From Dyadobacter fanqingshengii (GTDB lineage: Bacteria > Bacteroidota > Bacteroidia > Cytophagales > Spirosomataceae), in contig NZ_CP098806.1 in the NCBI RefSeq assembly GCF_023822005.2, positions 620,001 through 684,000 of the forward strand: DNA of 64,000 nt, in the 5' to 3' direction. Positions 53,785 through 61,757 of the stretch are shown one piece after another (the first letter of the stretch is position 1; every line of letters begins with the position of its first letter). The notes beneath the pieces are model-generated. The model saw nothing but the letters and a program-made list of their open reading frames with translations, ran no database searches and had not been told where the DNA came from. Position numbers and translations under genes: made by a program.

Positions 53785-55560
53785 ATGCTCATGAAATGCT
53801 GTTCTCTCCGGTCTCGTTGGCGGATCACTTTCCTTCTCTTATTTATTCTAATAGGCGGGTTTCAATCCGTCAAGGCGGTAACGGACACGACGTCTGTTGA
53901 TAGCTTACAAAGACAGATTAAGATGTTGGTGCAGGATAAGCTTTACAGTCAGGCTGCAAAGGCTTACGATTCCCTGGGTAAACTATACCATCGGCAGTAC
54001 GGGTATAATAAATACACGATGGATTCTTATCTAAGTAGTTTAAAATATTTCAGCCTGATGGGCGACTCACTCGGATATTTTAATCAGTACCTGGTGATAG
54101 GAGACTACTACAGCCAGGACTATTTCATGCACGCTTACGCTGAACAATATCTTAAAAAAGCCCAACAGTATTTTGAGCGAACCCATAACATGCCCAAAGT
54201 CATCGAATCCCGATTGGGTTTGCACAATATCGCTCACCATTTAGAACCTATGCCGCCCGGTTTGAAAACACACCTGCGTGTAACCGAGCGGCTTAGCGTA
54301 CAATACAAACAACCCTATTCTCAGGCGTATGCCCTTAGTCTGCTAGCTAATACGTACTTACTCTCCAAGCAGCCCGATTCTGCATACTATTTTGCCAGCC
54401 GAAGTCTGACCATATCAAATCAATTAAACGTTAAGTGGTTAATTGGCTTAAATCACTTTTACCTGGGCCTGGTTGAGCAATTCAAAGATCATAGTCTGGC
54501 GGCTATTGAAGCCTACCAGAAGAGCTACAACTTATCGAAGGCTGAAAATAGTCTGGGCATGATGCGGGAACTGTCGCGGCACACAGCGGATAGCTATTCT
54601 CGCACGGGCGACTATAAAAATGCATACGATTGGTCATTAAAAACGCTCGATTATACGGTGCAGTTTTACGCATCCGAACAAACAAAAAGTATTCGTTTGC
54701 AGGAACTGGATAGTCAGATCAAAACGCTGGCAGTTGAAAAACAGCTGGTTGAAGAACAAAGTCGCAATCAGAACGTATTGAATTCTGCGCTATTTATTGG
54801 CTTTATAATCAGTATTATAGGCGTATTTACACTTGCGTATCTAAGACGTCAGCAAAAATTGATTGATCATCAGCACACAGTCATCGCTCAACAACAGATT
54901 CGACAATTGGAGCTCAAATCGCTACGTGCCATGATCGAAGGTCAGGAAGGCGAACGGAGTCGGATTGCGCGTGATCTGCACGATGGCCTGGGAATACAAC
55001 TTTCCCGAATTAAACTATTCATTGAAGCGCATCAGGAAGAATTGCCTTTATCCTTCAAGGAGCCCTTGAACCAGTTTCTGGATGAAGCCTGCACCGAAAC
55101 CCGGCTGATCTCCAATGATCTGCGCCCATATGCGCTGTCAACATTCGGCCTCGTTCCAGCCCTGGAAGACCTGGTGCAAAAATTGAATCTGGTTAACAAA
55201 ACAAAGCTGATTTTAGACCATTATGGCGAGATGCCACCTTTGGGCGATGAAGCTGCCGTGATGATTTATCGTGTAGTGCAAGAGTTGCTCAATAATGCGC
55301 TGAAACACGCGCACGCCCAGGTGGTGACGGTCCAGCTGATGGTCAATGAAGAAACAACCTTAATTAGTGTAGATGACGATGGCCTGGGGGCTGATTTCGA
55401 TAATCTGCTATCTAAAGGAAGTGGAATTGCTAACATTCAGTCCCGCATTGCCTATCTCGGCGGGCATGTCATGTGGCACGGCGAAGCCGGAAAAGGAACG
55501 TCCGTAATGATTTCGTTGCCCATGCAAAAGTTACAAAAAACGGAAGTGCTTGTGGCTTGA
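53785..55560 (+). CDS. TPR-containing sensor histidine kinase (NarX-type, HisKA_3)
   Basis: 591 residues from ATG 53785 (53791 is equally possible; an upstream TTG at 53755 is not needed). Signal/TM segment at the start (ITFLLLFILIGGFQS), a periplasmic region of TPR repeats (~50-320), a membrane helix NSALFIGFIISIIGVFTLAY, then HisKA_3 with His in SRIARDLHDGLGIQLSRIK and the ATPase domain (RVVQELLNNALKHAHA, DDDGLGAD, GSGIANIQSRIAYLGG). Partner of the NarL-type regulator. Confidence 0.92.
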   Translation: MLMKCCSLRSRWRITFLLLFILIGGFQSVKAVTDTTSVDSLQRQIKMLVQDKLYSQAAKAYDSLGKLYHRQYGYNKYTMDSYLSSLKYFSLMGDSLGYFNQYLVIGDYYSQDYFMHAYAEQYLKKAQQYFERTHNMPKVIESRLGLHNIAHHLEPMPPGLKTHLRVTERLSVQYKQPYSQAYALSLLANTYLLSKQPDSAYYFASRSLTISNQLNVKWLIGLNHFYLGLVEQFKDHSLAAIEAYQKSYNLSKAENSLGMMRELSRHTADSYSRTGDYKNAYDWSLKTLDYTVQFYASEQTKSIRLQELDSQIKTLAVEKQLVEEQSRNQNVLNSALFIGFIISIIGVFTLAYLRRQQKLIDHQHTVIAQQQIRQLELKSLRAMIEGQEGERSRIARDLHDGLGIQLSRIKLFIEAHQEELPLSFKEPLNQFLDEACTETRLISNDLRPYALSTFGLVPALEDLVQKLNLVNKTKLILDHYGEMPPLGDEAAVMIYRVVQELLNNALKHAHAQVVTVQLMVNEETTLISVDDDGLGADFDNLLSKGSGIANIQSRIAYLGGHVMWHGEAGKGTSVMISLPMQKLQKTEVLVA

Positions 55561-55593
55561 CAGTCCAAAAAATGAGCTCTGGTTCTTTATCTC

Positions 55594-55607
55594 GCGTTTT
55601 CCCTAAG
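55594..55607 (+). promoter_or_regulatory. GTTTTCCCTAAG element before the lectin-fold gene
   Basis: GCGTTTTCCCTAAG, sharing the half TTTTCCCTAAG with the element at 53008-53024. It lies 24 bp before the start codon of the next gene, a position that could also block its translation start. Confidence 0.35.
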
Positions 55608-55630
55608 TTTCAAAAAAACCTTTTTAATCT

Positions 55631-56281
55631 ATGCGTCCAGTAAGCTTTTTTCTCTTTATCGTAGCGATTGGTATTTCTATCAGCTTCACCGCCGACAATC
55701 CAACTGGTGCTTTCCAGCATAGTCAGGACATTGGCAAGCCCAAACTGGCCGGCTCATCAACTTATAATGAGGTGACCAAGGAATATAGGCTGCGAGGTTC
55801 CGGATACAACATTTGGTTTGCACGGGATGAATTTCAGTTTCTGTTCAAAAAAATGAGTGGTGATTTTACTGTAACCGCAGATTTTGAGTTTGTTGGAGCC
55901 GGTACAGATCCGCACCGAAAAGTGGGCTGGATGGTTCGTGAATCGCTGGCCGACGATGCCGCGCACATCAGTGCCGTAGCGCATGGCGATGGCTTGACCG
56001 TATTTCAGTGGCGAGTCAAAAAAGGCATGGCAATGCGTGATCCGGAAGACGAAATTTTTAGTCCCCAAAAAAATATTCAGACAATTCAGGTTGAACGCAA
56101 GGGTAATGCGTATACTATGCGGGTGGCAAAAAAAGGGGAGGCCTTACAGACCGTTGGTTCGCATCACATGCCCAACTTACCAACCCCACTTTTTGTAGGT
56201 TTGTATATCTGTTCCCATAATCCAGAAAAAATAGAAGAAGCGATCATCAGGAATGTTCAAATCGTTCAGGCTAAGCGCTGA
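55631..56281 (+). CDS. Secreted DUF1349-like (concanavalin A-fold) protein
   Basis: 216 residues with a signal peptide (end near ISFTA). The body is a beta-jelly-roll as in the DUF1349/regulation-of-enolase-1 family: DEFQFLFKKMSGDFTVTADF, KVGWMVRESLADDAAHISAV, LFVGLYICSHNPEKIEEAII. Homologues often have this domain in front of other modules; here it stands alone. Sugar binding is possible but untested. It may answer to the neighbouring two-component system. Confidence 0.8.
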   Translation: MRPVSFFLFIVAIGISISFTADNPTGAFQHSQDIGKPKLAGSSTYNEVTKEYRLRGSGYNIWFARDEFQFLFKKMSGDFTVTADFEFVGAGTDPHRKVGWMVRESLADDAAHISAVAHGDGLTVFQWRVKKGMAMRDPEDEIFSPQKNIQTIQVERKGNAYTMRVAKKGEALQTVGSHHMPNLPTPLFVGLYICSHNPEKIEEAIIRNVQIVQAKR

Positions 56282-56304
56282 CAGGGTGAAGCCCCGCGGC
56301 ACTC

Positions 56305-56500
56305 GAATTTGCCGAAGAGTTCGAAATACTGCTATTAAACAATGCCAGCCGCGTGCTAGGTATTTTGAAGTTTCCAAAGGCGGGATATTCATTAGCAAGT
56401 GCGGATGTAAGGATCGTTTTTGCAGCCGCTTTGAAAGCAATAAAGAGTTATCAGAAATTTATGAAATTATCACAAAACATTTTGAACCCAAATGGCATAA
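56305..56500 (+). pseudogene. Decayed RadC/JAB-domain fragment
   Basis: The frame reads EFAEEFEILLLNNASRVLGI, then SADVRIVFAAALKAI, and SQNILNPNG, which follow the RadC order of LLLNxANxVLGI, ADxRxIFAAALKA and the metal motif HNHPSG. The middle is damaged and the JAMM His residues are lost, so it is inert. RadC genes are frequent on mobile elements; this one lies at the 3' edge of the methyltransferase cassette. Confidence 0.6.
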
Positions 56501-57651
56501 TCAGACGTGTCATATCTAGCTTGGTCAAGAAGAGTAGATGTATTTTCAATCATAGTATTCATCACTTGTTCATCACCGGCCAGTATTTCGTCAACGTCCC
56601 GTTTTCGATGCACTCTTTTTAGTATTCTACTTGCAAAAAGACACTCACTTGGTTGGTTGAATTCTTGATTAGCTAAGCCAATCGGATCGGGCATCGCTAC
56701 ATAAGTCGGCGTGATTTTGATCGCAATGGACATTAAATCGGGTGAGTCTGCTTCCTTTGCTACTGTATATCCCAGAACATTTTTAACCTCAACTTTTGTA
56801 GGCGGGTTTTGTCTCAAGCCCGTTGTCAATATCCATTTGCAAAGCGACGTCAGAAACACATTTGTAAATCCCGTTGATTCACTGCAATAGTCCAAAAAGC
56901 TATCTTCATCAGAAACTGTAAAACATTCATTTGATGCATTAAGGAAATCTTCACAATCAGCAAGATTGTCTCTGTACACCTGTTTCAAGGTCTCAAATAC
57001 GTTAGCATCAACACATTCAGTATTGGTTCGTGTTGTAAGCATTAATAGCCAAGGATCTTGACGTTTTGCTTGCAAATACATTAAACGATACAGAGTGTTA
57101 TAATGGGTTTGTTTGAATTCATTCGCTGGCTGTTTTGCAAAACCGTCACAAAGGTCAATGTTAATTACGTCAAATGGCCCCATATTTTCAGATTTCATCC
57201 ACGCCACTGATTTTTCCAACGCGATTGCGGTAAGGTCGTCGGGTAATAAGTCAGACCCGTCGTGGATATGTGACAGCCTATTTACTTCGTCCAAAGAAAT
57301 TTCTAGCTGTGTATTATGCTCAGCACCAGGCTTCATACCTTTATTGAAACCCAAAAATTTAAGTTTTAGATTTTTAGGTATGCAAATTTTGTCATGAAAA
57401 TGTCTGAGGTCGAATAGATCATCTCCTGGCAGCCCAAGATAATTTATCGTTCCAGTTCTGGGAGGAGTTTCAGTAACTAGATCAGTGATTAAATACTCCC
57501 ACTGCTTTTCACGCACATATTGTTTTCTTGGGCGGTGCCATGGTAAAAATTCCTTCTTTTTGGGCGTATCAAAATCATAAATTGTATTTCCAATTATCCC
57601 GTCAGTTAAGTCGTCAGATATTGATGATAGAGGTTCGCTTGGATCTGTCAT
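56470..57651 (-). CDS. Uncharacterised protein of a methyltransferase-GHKL ATPase cassette
   Basis: 393 residues that I cannot place in a family with confidence. GPFDVINIDLCDGFAKQPAN, preceded by Asp/Glu-rich sequence and followed by YRLMYLQAKRQDPWLLMLTT, looks like strands 4-5 of a Rossmann-type fold, as in methyltransferases, but no SAM motif GxGxG was seen. The N-terminal 100 residues are hydrophilic (FLPWHRPRKQYVREKQWEYL). No PD-(D/E)xK, HNH or PLD motif is evident. Its ATG overlaps the TGA of the GHKL ATPase by 4 nt, so they are translated together. A nuclease or effector role would be pure inference from context. Confidence 0.75.
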   Translation of the reverse strand: MTDPSEPLSSISDDLTDGIIGNTIYDFDTPKKKEFLPWHRPRKQYVREKQWEYLITDLVTETPPRTGTINYLGLPGDDLFDLRHFHDKICIPKNLKLKFLGFNKGMKPGAEHNTQLEISLDEVNRLSHIHDGSDLLPDDLTAIALEKSVAWMKSENMGPFDVINIDLCDGFAKQPANEFKQTHYNTLYRLMYLQAKRQDPWLLMLTTRTNTECVDANVFETLKQVYRDNLADCEDFLNASNECFTVSDEDSFLDYCSESTGFTNVFLTSLCKWILTTGLRQNPPTKVEVKNVLGYTVAKEADSPDLMSIAIKITPTYVAMPDPIGLANQEFNQPSECLFASRILKRVHRKRDVDEILAGDEQVMNTMIENTSTLLDQARYDTSDYAIWVQNVL

Positions 57652-59600
57652 TCTGTGCTTTCTAATACGTTGTAAATGGCGTTAAGCAATCTGTCTTGCT
57701 GTTGCTGAGTAAGCTTTTCAAGCAGTCCAAAGGATGCTAATATTTGCGTTATAGCAATCATTTTCTCTGAATTGAACTGCGAATTGGCCGACGTACTTCT
57801 TCTGCCAATAATATTTTTAATTGGAGATTTCACAACAACAATGTCAGCACTGCTTTTTGGGACAGGCTCCTGCTGGTCTTTAATAGCTACGATTGGTGGA
57901 TTGGAAAACTCATCTTTCGACTCCCGTTGCCAAACATTAAATGCGATTTGCTGAATTTCTGTCTTTTGATGCTCAATGGATTCTCCGCGAATTCCAGATC
58001 TAACTTCGCTCGCAATTTTCTTATTAGTAGTAGCTAGTTGACGTAATGCGCTGTGCAGCCATCGAGTTAAAAATGCGGAATGTGGATGAGCGAAATTGAA
58101 GGATTCTCGATCTATATTCAAAGCGCTATCGATACCCTCGTGAACGAAAATTTCACAGGTTATTTGCTTTAATCGAGTCTGTTCTGCGATTTGATATCTA
58201 AAGAAAGTAGGATCAAATAAGGTTCCACTTGACCCATTAATACGTATTAGTGATCCCCTATGCTCAGTAGGTGCAATTTTTGGTGTCCAAAAGAGATATG
58301 CTTCAAAATCAAGTGGTCCTCCACTCAGTTCTTTTTGATAGTTATTAAATTCTTCCCTGCATTTACCAAATAAAATAAGAGGTTTTTTAAGTGCATGCCC
58401 TCCGGTAGGTAGCCCCAAATATTTGATTGGTCGGAGTAATTGCAAATCGTCAATAAAAACCTCGAAATGCTGGATTGTTGTACCTTCCTGTAAGTTCAAA
58501 ATTTCTCGAATTGGCCTATCATCTGTTTTATCAATTTCAGTTGGCTGTCCTTTAGGCTCATTGGAAATTAAATAACTGTCAGACCAATGATTTACTTGCA
58601 TGTCAAATAAATCACCTTGCACATAAGGCGCAGGAATTGCCAAGCTTAGATTCCAAACCATCTGCAGATAGTAATCAAAGAGTTTATCAAGTTGCGGATT
58701 AGGGTTAGAATTCTCCAATTCTTGCCATATGACGTCAACAAGTTTTGCAAAAGCATCGTTTGGCTTGTCTTCGGGAAGCCAAGGCACTGTACTAGTACGA
58801 TTGTTAGCTTCTCTGAAAATCTTACCTGTAGCGTCTACTTTGCCTATATGGTACTTCGGTGGTTGAAGAGCCAGATCACCTGTTACAGTGTTGTCTTCGC
58901 TTTGCTCGACAGCAGACCAAACCTCCCTGCTTTGCAGGGTATTCCGTGCTTGTGGACGGATATTATTCAAAATAATTGTAGTGCCGTGAACATCGATATC
59001 AATTGCTTTTTCACGCCAAACGGAAACTCTGCCAGATTCGAACTGATCAATATCGCTTACGATTTCTGCGGATTCATCTGAATACTGACGCAAATTAACC
59101 ACTGCAATTGTTCGAAAATTGTCACCTTTTGTCTTAGTGATAATCTGAAAGTTATAAGTCAATTGAGCAACAGAAAAAATTCCTATTCCAATTTTTCCTA
59201 TAAGTTTACGGCCATTTGGACTCAGGTCATTATCTATCTCATTCGTAATTCCGAGTGCAGCACCCTGATTGTTCCGTTTTGCACTCCCACCGATGTGCAT
59301 CAGCATATTGCCAAGCGCCTTGGGTGTCATTCCATGACCGTTGTCTTCAACTGAGATTCTAGAAAACCTTGGAGCATCAGTCTTAATCACAACCTTTGAA
59401 GCGTCCGCATCGTAGGCATTTGATATTAATTCTCGCAAGGCTGAGGCAGGTTGCCGATATATTCCATCGGTCACCCGAGCGATAACTCGCTCATCAGTCT
59501 TGAGGACTGTATAAACAACATCCTCGCTCGTTTGACTACGATTGATAGCGTCTACTAACTTATGCTCTTCGGTTTGAATAACTATTTTTGGATCAGCCAT
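57648..59600 (-). CDS. MORC/MutL-like GHKL ATPase
   Basis: 650 residues. The first ~150 carry the GHKL ATP site: N-box ALRELISNAYDADA (Asn61), G1 VEDNGHGM at 85-91, and G2 GKIGIGIFS from 135. A second S5-like domain follows (about 190-400), as in MutL, Hsp90 and MORC proteins; the rest is unassigned and ends in polar sequence. Such ATPases are known next to restriction-modification genes (Iyer, Abhiman and Aravind, 2008). It overlaps the methyltransferase gene by 8 nt and the 393-aa gene by 4 nt. Confidence 0.88.
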   Translation of the reverse strand: MADPKIVIQTEEHKLVDAINRSQTSEDVVYTVLKTDERVIARVTDGIYRQPASALRELISNAYDADASKVVIKTDAPRFSRISVEDNGHGMTPKALGNMLMHIGGSAKRNNQGAALGITNEIDNDLSPNGRKLIGKIGIGIFSVAQLTYNFQIITKTKGDNFRTIAVVNLRQYSDESAEIVSDIDQFESGRVSVWREKAIDIDVHGTTIILNNIRPQARNTLQSREVWSAVEQSEDNTVTGDLALQPPKYHIGKVDATGKIFREANNRTSTVPWLPEDKPNDAFAKLVDVIWQELENSNPNPQLDKLFDYYLQMVWNLSLAIPAPYVQGDLFDMQVNHWSDSYLISNEPKGQPTEIDKTDDRPIREILNLQEGTTIQHFEVFIDDLQLLRPIKYLGLPTGGHALKKPLILFGKCREEFNNYQKELSGGPLDFEAYLFWTPKIAPTEHRGSLIRINGSSGTLFDPTFFRYQIAEQTRLKQITCEIFVHEGIDSALNIDRESFNFAHPHSAFLTRWLHSALRQLATTNKKIASEVRSGIRGESIEHQKTEIQQIAFNVWQRESKDEFSNPPIVAIKDQQEPVPKSSADIVVVKSPIKNIIGRRSTSANSQFNSEKMIAITQILASFGLLEKLTQQQQDRLLNAIYNVLESTE

Positions 59601-60621
59601 TTCCTGATTTTTGCATTGATTTTGTTACAGCCTCAGCCAAACTTTTTGCCAGTGGCGGTGGTACTGCATTTGATATTTGCTGAACTTGTTGAGAAAGGGT
59701 TCCTTTCAAAATAAAACTCTTTGGAAATCCTTGCAATAACATTGCTTCATAGATACTGATTCTTCTTAGACCACTAGGGTGCACATGGATTTCTCTGTTT
59801 CCGAAAGCAATCGTAGGTGAAGGCTTGTCCCAATTAAGTTTACGAAAACTTCTTGATTTATTTGAATTGTCAAATGGCTGACGAAACTTTGCTGATTTCG
59901 GTTGCATTGTCCAGTGATTGGGATGCAATGGAATGTCTTCTTTCTTTAAATTTCTATGAAAAAATGCAGGCTCAATCAATTCACCTATCGTACTTTTTAC
60001 AGTGAACGTTCCCACAGTTTTTTCTGGATAAACAGGTTGATATCCTTGCCCGGATCTCAATGCGGTAACCACAATCCTATTTCTGTTTTGTGGTACGCCA
60101 AAGTCATGAGCACATAATTCTTTTTCACTCAAATCAAAATCTAATTCTTTCAAGCCTTTGATTAAATCCAGATATTTAACTGTATGCTTTTTGTCTTTCA
60201 TACCTAAAACATTCTCAAAGACAACAAATTCAACAATGTAGTGTTTTTTAAGTTCTTCAATTATTTGAATATAAAGACGCGGTAATAAGTTGCGTGGGTC
60301 GTCTGGTTTAGAAGACGGGTTTGCTCTTGAAAAGCCTTGGCACGGTGGTCCGCCAATTATACCGATTCTTCCGCCCTTTGGAATTGTTTCAAGAGCGTAG
60401 TTTAATACACCTTTTGGACCTATTTTGGAAAGGTCTGCCACAACGCCACTAGCAGATTCGAAGTTGAATTTATGAGTTTCGATAGCTGACGCGTCATTAT
60501 CAATGGCCAAGGCAATTTTGTAGCCTTCTTCTTGAAAGCCCAAATCTAGCCCACCTGCTCCACTGAAAAGACTGATTATCAAAGGTTTACGTATTTCTTT
60601 ATGCACTCTGGTTGTATTCAT
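59593..60621 (-). CDS. C5-cytosine DNA methyltransferase
   Basis: Transfers a methyl group from SAM to C5 of cytosine in a specific DNA site. 342 residues with all main motifs in order: motif I LFSGAGGLDLGF, motif IV GGPPCQGF with catalytic Cys94, motif VI FENV (136-138), motif VIII QNRNR (178-182), a short target-recognition region of about 100 residues, and motif X ISNAVPPPLA. Complete and probably active. The target sequence is unknown. Upstream gene of three overlapping ones; an XRE gene sits 211 bp further upstream on the same strand. Confidence 0.95.
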   Translation of the reverse strand: MNTTRVHKEIRKPLIISLFSGAGGLDLGFQEEGYKIALAIDNDASAIETHKFNFESASGVVADLSKIGPKGVLNYALETIPKGGRIGIIGGPPCQGFSRANPSSKPDDPRNLLPRLYIQIIEELKKHYIVEFVVFENVLGMKDKKHTVKYLDLIKGLKELDFDLSEKELCAHDFGVPQNRNRIVVTALRSGQGYQPVYPEKTVGTFTVKSTIGELIEPAFFHRNLKKEDIPLHPNHWTMQPKSAKFRQPFDNSNKSRSFRKLNWDKPSPTIAFGNREIHVHPSGLRRISIYEAMLLQGFPKSFILKGTLSQQVQQISNAVPPPLAKSLAEAVTKSMQKSGNG

Positions 60622-60832
60622 ATTAAATTAGTTCACAGCGTTGAAACAAGCCGCCATAAGTTTGTAATATAGACATTGTAGCTAGACGATGCTGTATTCA
60701 TTTATCAAATAAACTGTCGGGATGTTGCAAGTTACTTTTTACAAAATCTTAAAAGCTGATTGCAAGGCTTTTAATGGGCGAGACAGCCTCTACTAAATTA
60801 TTTTACGGCAAATAAATGCTTTTGTATCTGAT

Positions 60833-61246
60833 CTACCTCCCCCCAATCAACCGCTCCAACCGCTCCATCATCTCATCCTTCTCCTTCAACATTCTTTCAT
60901 ACAAGGCAATTTTTTCCTCATGAAGCTGAATAAGCTTTTCAAACGGATGAATGTGAATAGTGCCGTGATTATAGGAATTGTCATTGAAAGTACTCGCAAT
61001 AATGTTTACCGCCTTCTCCTCGTCAAAATTCCGAATCGCCTCAGCCGGAATTTTGAGAATAGCTGAAACCTGCTCCAAAATATCAGCATCAATCTTTTCC
61101 TTCTGTTCGAGCAATGAGATTTTCTGCTGGTTCCATTCTTCGCCGAGCTCAAACGCAAGGAAATCTTGTTTGATCCCGAGCATTTCTCGAAATCTTTTAA
61201 GGTTGCGGCCTTCGTGGATCTTTGGATTGGAGGTAGTATGTGTCAT
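60833..61246 (-). CDS. XRE-type helix-turn-helix regulator with coiled-coil tail
   Basis: 137 residues from ATG 61246 (a start nine codons upstream is possible). An N-terminal HTH_3 (NLKRFREMLGIKQDFLAFEL, QQKISLLEQKE) is followed by a helical region and a C-terminal coiled coil rich in Glu/Lys (EEKIALYERMLKEKDEMMER). The form is common in Bacteroidota. It lies upstream of the methyltransferase operon on the same strand and is a candidate controller (C-type) of it, though similar genes also occur elsewhere. Confidence 0.87.
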   Translation of the reverse strand: MTHTTSNPKIHEGRNLKRFREMLGIKQDFLAFELGEEWNQQKISLLEQKEKIDADILEQVSAILKIPAEAIRNFDEEKAVNIIASTFNDNSYNHGTIHIHPFEKLIQLHEEKIALYERMLKEKDEMMERLERLIGGR

Positions 61247-61382
61247 ACAGAGACGGTTTTTGTTAAAAGGCAATTTATATAAATCCTTTCGGAAGTTCAG
61301 GTATATTTTACTGGCCAGGCAATGTAAGTTACCGGTTTCGGATTGTTGGGTATGTTTTTCGGGATTATGTGCTTTGCAGAAA

Positions 61383-61490
61383 ACGGAAATTCAGGAAGCT
61401 GGCTATGATCCGCGCGGACATAATCGGTTCGTAAGTTTTAAGGAGCTGGTGTTCTTCTTCAGGGATGTAGGGGCGATGACGAAGAAATGA
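61383..61490 (+). pseudogene. Short gene remnant with a protein-like C-terminus
   Basis: An open stretch ending in AGYDPRGHNRFVSFKELVFF and RDVGAMTKK then a stop. It reads like a true protein end but has no start and no family that I can name. Upstream the frame runs antisense through the XRE gene. Probably a leftover of a deleted gene at the cassette boundary. Confidence 0.35.
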
Positions 61491-61532
61491 TTTCGAAGAA
61501 TATTGTGAGTGGATTCTTGGACTGACTCCAAG

Positions 61533-61567
61533 GGAAAACCCTAAATTTTAAAAAAGTAGGGTTTTCC
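61533..61567. promoter_or_regulatory. Perfect 11-bp inverted repeat upstream of the GH26 gene
   Basis: GGAAAACCCTA (61533-61543) and TAGGGTTTTCC (61557-61567) form a perfect inverted repeat with a 13-nt centre. Each arm resembles the TAGGGTTTTCCCTA elements before the NarL-type gene. It lies just upstream of a TAnnTTTG box (61595-61602), a good place for an activator site. It could also be a terminator-like hairpin, but the T run is inside the stem. Confidence 0.5.
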
Positions 61568-61594
61568 ATAATCCATCTGCATGCTGATCCGTCC

Positions 61595-61602
61595 TATTTT
61601 TG
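61595..61602 (+). promoter_or_regulatory. Candidate -7 promoter element
   Basis: TATTTTTG fits TAnnTTTG. No good TTG at -33, which suits an activator-dependent promoter given the inverted repeat 28 bp upstream. It would give the GH26 transcript a leader of about 150 nt. Confidence 0.35.
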
Positions 61603-61667
61603 CAAGAAAAAGTTCTATTTTTTCTGTTCCCAATTATCTCTTCCGGTAAATAATTCCCGAGCTATAA

Positions 61668-61751
61668 GCTATTTATGACGGTGACGGCAAATCGGATAAA
61701 ACAACGGTTCTCTACCAGGGCAAAGAATTCATCTCAATACAGCAATACTAA
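61668..61751 (+). pseudogene. C-terminal fragment of an unknown protein
   Basis: A 27-codon frame with no start, AIYDGDGKSDKTTVLYQGKE to FISIQQY and a stop. The DGDGKSD motif is Ca-binding-repeat-like (VCBS/FG-GAP style). It ends 6 nt before the GH26 start and is the tail of a gene deleted upstream. Confidence 0.4.
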
Positions 61752-61757
61752 TTTCAA

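Noticed and set aside
56470..60621. DISARM, BREX or a classical type II restriction system
   Set aside because: The helicase, DUF1998, PLD or PglX/PglZ proteins and a recognisable nuclease are all missing; only the methyltransferase is shared.
60978..61490. A 170-residue plus-strand ORF antisense to the XRE gene
   Set aside because: Most of it mirrors the XRE coding strand; only the last ~35 residues look protein-like, and they are listed as a remnant.
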